The notes under the pieces were generated by a model, which saw nothing but the letters and a program-made list of their open reading frames with translations, made no database searches and was not told the origin of the DNA. This document shows, piece after piece, positions 33,773-35,014 of a stretch of DNA of 35,014 nt. A program made the position numbers and the translations under genes. Position 1 is the first letter of the stretch. Each line of letters begins with the position of its first letter. This DNA comes from a bacterium (GTDB lineage Bacteria > Bacillota > Clostridia > Lachnospirales > Lachnospiraceae). The stretch covers positions 1 to 35,014 of the forward strand of contig JAUNGR010000010.1 in NCBI GenBank assembly GCA_030524485.1. Reading direction: 5' to 3'.

Positions 33773-34429
33773 ATGGATTTTTTCCCTCTGTACAACTCCC
33801 TACGCATCGCTTTGCTTTCCAGCCTTCTGGTTTTCTTTCTGGGGATTTTTGCTGCCTACTATGTGGCAAAGCTCCCCAGACTCCTCAAAGGCTTTCTGGA
33901 TGTCGCCCTGACACTTCCCTTGGTGCTGCCCCCAACGGTGGTGGGCTATTTTCTCCTCCTGCTTTTGGGACCCAAGAGACCATTCGGAGCTTGGATGCTC
34001 TCTCAGTTTCAGATTCGGATGGTAATGACTTGGTATGCTGCTATTTTTTCCTCCTCTGTGGTCGCTTTTCCTCTGATGTATCGCACCGCAAGAGGAGCCT
34101 TTGAAAGTTTTGACGAAAACCTTGCCTACGCTGGAAAAACCCTCGGCCTCTCCAATATGTATATTTTTTGGTGCATCCGTATGCCTGCCTGCCGTCAGGG
34201 CATTCTGGCCGGAACGGTGCTTGCCTTTGCCAGAGCCCTCGGAGAGTACGGAGCCACCAGCATGGTCTGCGGCTACACCCCTGGCAGAACCGCCACCATC
34301 TCCACCACCGTATATCAACTTTGGCGCACCAACAACGATGCTTTGGCCTTCCGCTGGGTTCTGGTCAATCTTGCCATCTCGGCGGTTGTGCTTCTTGCCA
34401 TCAATCTCTTGGAAAAGAAGAGACGTTAA
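33773..34429 (+). CDS. modB: Molybdate ABC transporter permease
   Basis: Protein of 218 residues with about five or six membrane segments. The inner-membrane EAA loop that docks on ModC is visible (ENLAYAGKTLGLS, then GTVLAFARALGEYGAT). LPLVLPPTVVGYFLL and FPLMYRTARGAFESFD are typical of ModB. AAAGGAGG is six bases before the ATG. It is placed between modA (15 bases) and modC (24 bases) in one operon. Confidence 0.95.
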   Translation: MDFFPLYNSLRIALLSSLLVFFLGIFAAYYVAKLPRLLKGFLDVALTLPLVLPPTVVGYFLLLLLGPKRPFGAWMLSQFQIRMVMTWYAAIFSSSVVAFPLMYRTARGAFESFDENLAYAGKTLGLSNMYIFWCIRMPACRQGILAGTVLAFARALGEYGATSMVCGYTPGRTATISTTVYQLWRTNNDALAFRWVLVNLAISAVVLLAINLLEKKRR

Positions 34430-34453
34430 AAGAAAAAAGAAACGGAGACCGCT

Positions 34454-35014
34454 ATGGGACTTTCCATTCACATCACAAAACATTTGAAAGGCTTTTCCCT
34501 TCAAGTCGATTTGGAGACCGAAAGCCTAATTACCGGACTGTTGGGAGCCTCCGGCTGTGGCAAAAGCATGACGCTACGCTGCATCGCCGGAATCGAAAGG
34601 CCGGATGAAGGTGAAATCATTCTGAATGGCAAAACGCTATTTGACAGCAAAAAACACATCCATCTTCCTCCTCAGGAGAGGGAGGTCGGCTATTTATTTC
34701 AAAACTATGCCCTCTTTCCCAACATGAGTGTGGAGCAAAACATCCTTGCTGGACTTTGCCGTGAGAAAGATCGCCTAAAAAAGAAAGAGACAGTGGAGCT
34801 GCTGCTGCAGGACTTCTCCCTCCTGCCTCACCGCCGCAAGAAACCACAGGAACTCTCCGGTGGACAGGCACAGCGAACCGCTCTCGCCCGCATCCTTGCC
34901 TCCAAGCCACAGCTTCTGCTGCTGGATGAGCCTTTTTCGGCCTTGGACAGCTATCTGCGTGACCAGCTTCAGGTGCAGATGCGAGAGACGCTGCACCACT
35001 TCCAAAAAGATACC
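34454..35014 (+). CDS. modC: Molybdate ABC transporter ATPase (partial, right edge)
   Basis: The ATG at 34454 follows CGGAGA; 187 codons are read without a stop to the window end, so the C-terminus is missing. Walker A is GASGCGKSMT, the Q-loop FQNYALFPNMSVEQNI, the signature LSGGQAQR and Walker B LLLLDEPFSALD. It powers molybdate import with ModB. Whether a C-terminal TOBE (molybdate-sensing) domain is present cannot be seen. Confidence 0.95.
   Translation, partial: MGLSIHITKHLKGFSLQVDLETESLITGLLGASGCGKSMTLRCIAGIERPDEGEIILNGKTLFDSKKHIHLPPQEREVGYLFQNYALFPNMSVEQNILAGLCREKDRLKKKETVELLLQDFSLLPHRRKKPQELSGGQAQRTALARILASKPQLLLLDEPFSALDSYLRDQLQVQMRETLHHFQKDT

Noticed and set aside
1-35014. tRNA, rRNA, CRISPR array, prophage or insertion sequence
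   Set aside because: No cloverleaf, ribosomal segment, regular repeat-spacer array or transposase-like frame was recognised by reading; a dedicated scan was not possible.

Overview
The window reads as chromosomal DNA of a Gram-positive anaerobe, most likely a Clostridia member of the Lachnospiraceae type. The signs are AGGAGG-type ribosome sites, a glutamate synthase/GSIII/ANTAR nitrogen set, CcpA-like control, a MocA-ModE-type protein and a MOSC-MogA fusion. The assignment rests on gene content only. GC content looks moderate. I saw no rRNA, tRNA, CRISPR, phage or insertion sequence.

Region 1 (1-15900) is a glutamine-economy locus of two divergent transcription units. Leftward: pyrG, gltB, gltD, a glnA-like gene and an ANTAR regulator. 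Rightward: glnN (glutamine synthetase III), a fused ammonium transporter-PII protein and purF. The 374-base gap between them carries a promoter on each strand, and each transcript would begin with an intrinsic terminator. The 5' arm of each terminator can instead form a hairpin with a six-base loop having A at position 1 and G at position 4, the kind of target ANTAR proteins bind. The glnA-like protein has lost the flap glutamate and most active-site arginines of glutamine synthetase I. The ANTAR protein has no phosphoacceptor Asp. Together these suggest, by inference, a nitrogen circuit in which an RNA-binding antiterminator and a pseudo-enzyme control the flanking operons. This is the best candidate for something under-described.

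Region 2 (15900-21250) is pentose and hemicellulose metabolism: a TIM-barrel sugar isomerase/epimerase, AraD, and a very large intracellular GH43-ankyrin-GH43 protein. The last is broken near its start by what looks like a 16-base deletion. Its promoter has a cre-like operator just downstream.

Region 3 (21300-28650) is a leftward run: sirC, hemC and a cobA-hemD fusion (tetrapyrrole to precorrin-2/sirohydrochlorin), a DUF4303-like gene, and the two halves of a heterodimeric ABC exporter.

Region 4 (28670-35014) is a rightward molybdenum run: a MocA-like/ModE-HTH fusion, a molybdopterin-binding MoeA-like protein with a Cys-rich tail, moaA, a MOSC-MogA fusion, and modA, modB and modC (modC runs off the right edge). 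The genes supply molybdate import and parts of cofactor synthesis, presumably for a molybdenum hydroxylase encoded elsewhere.
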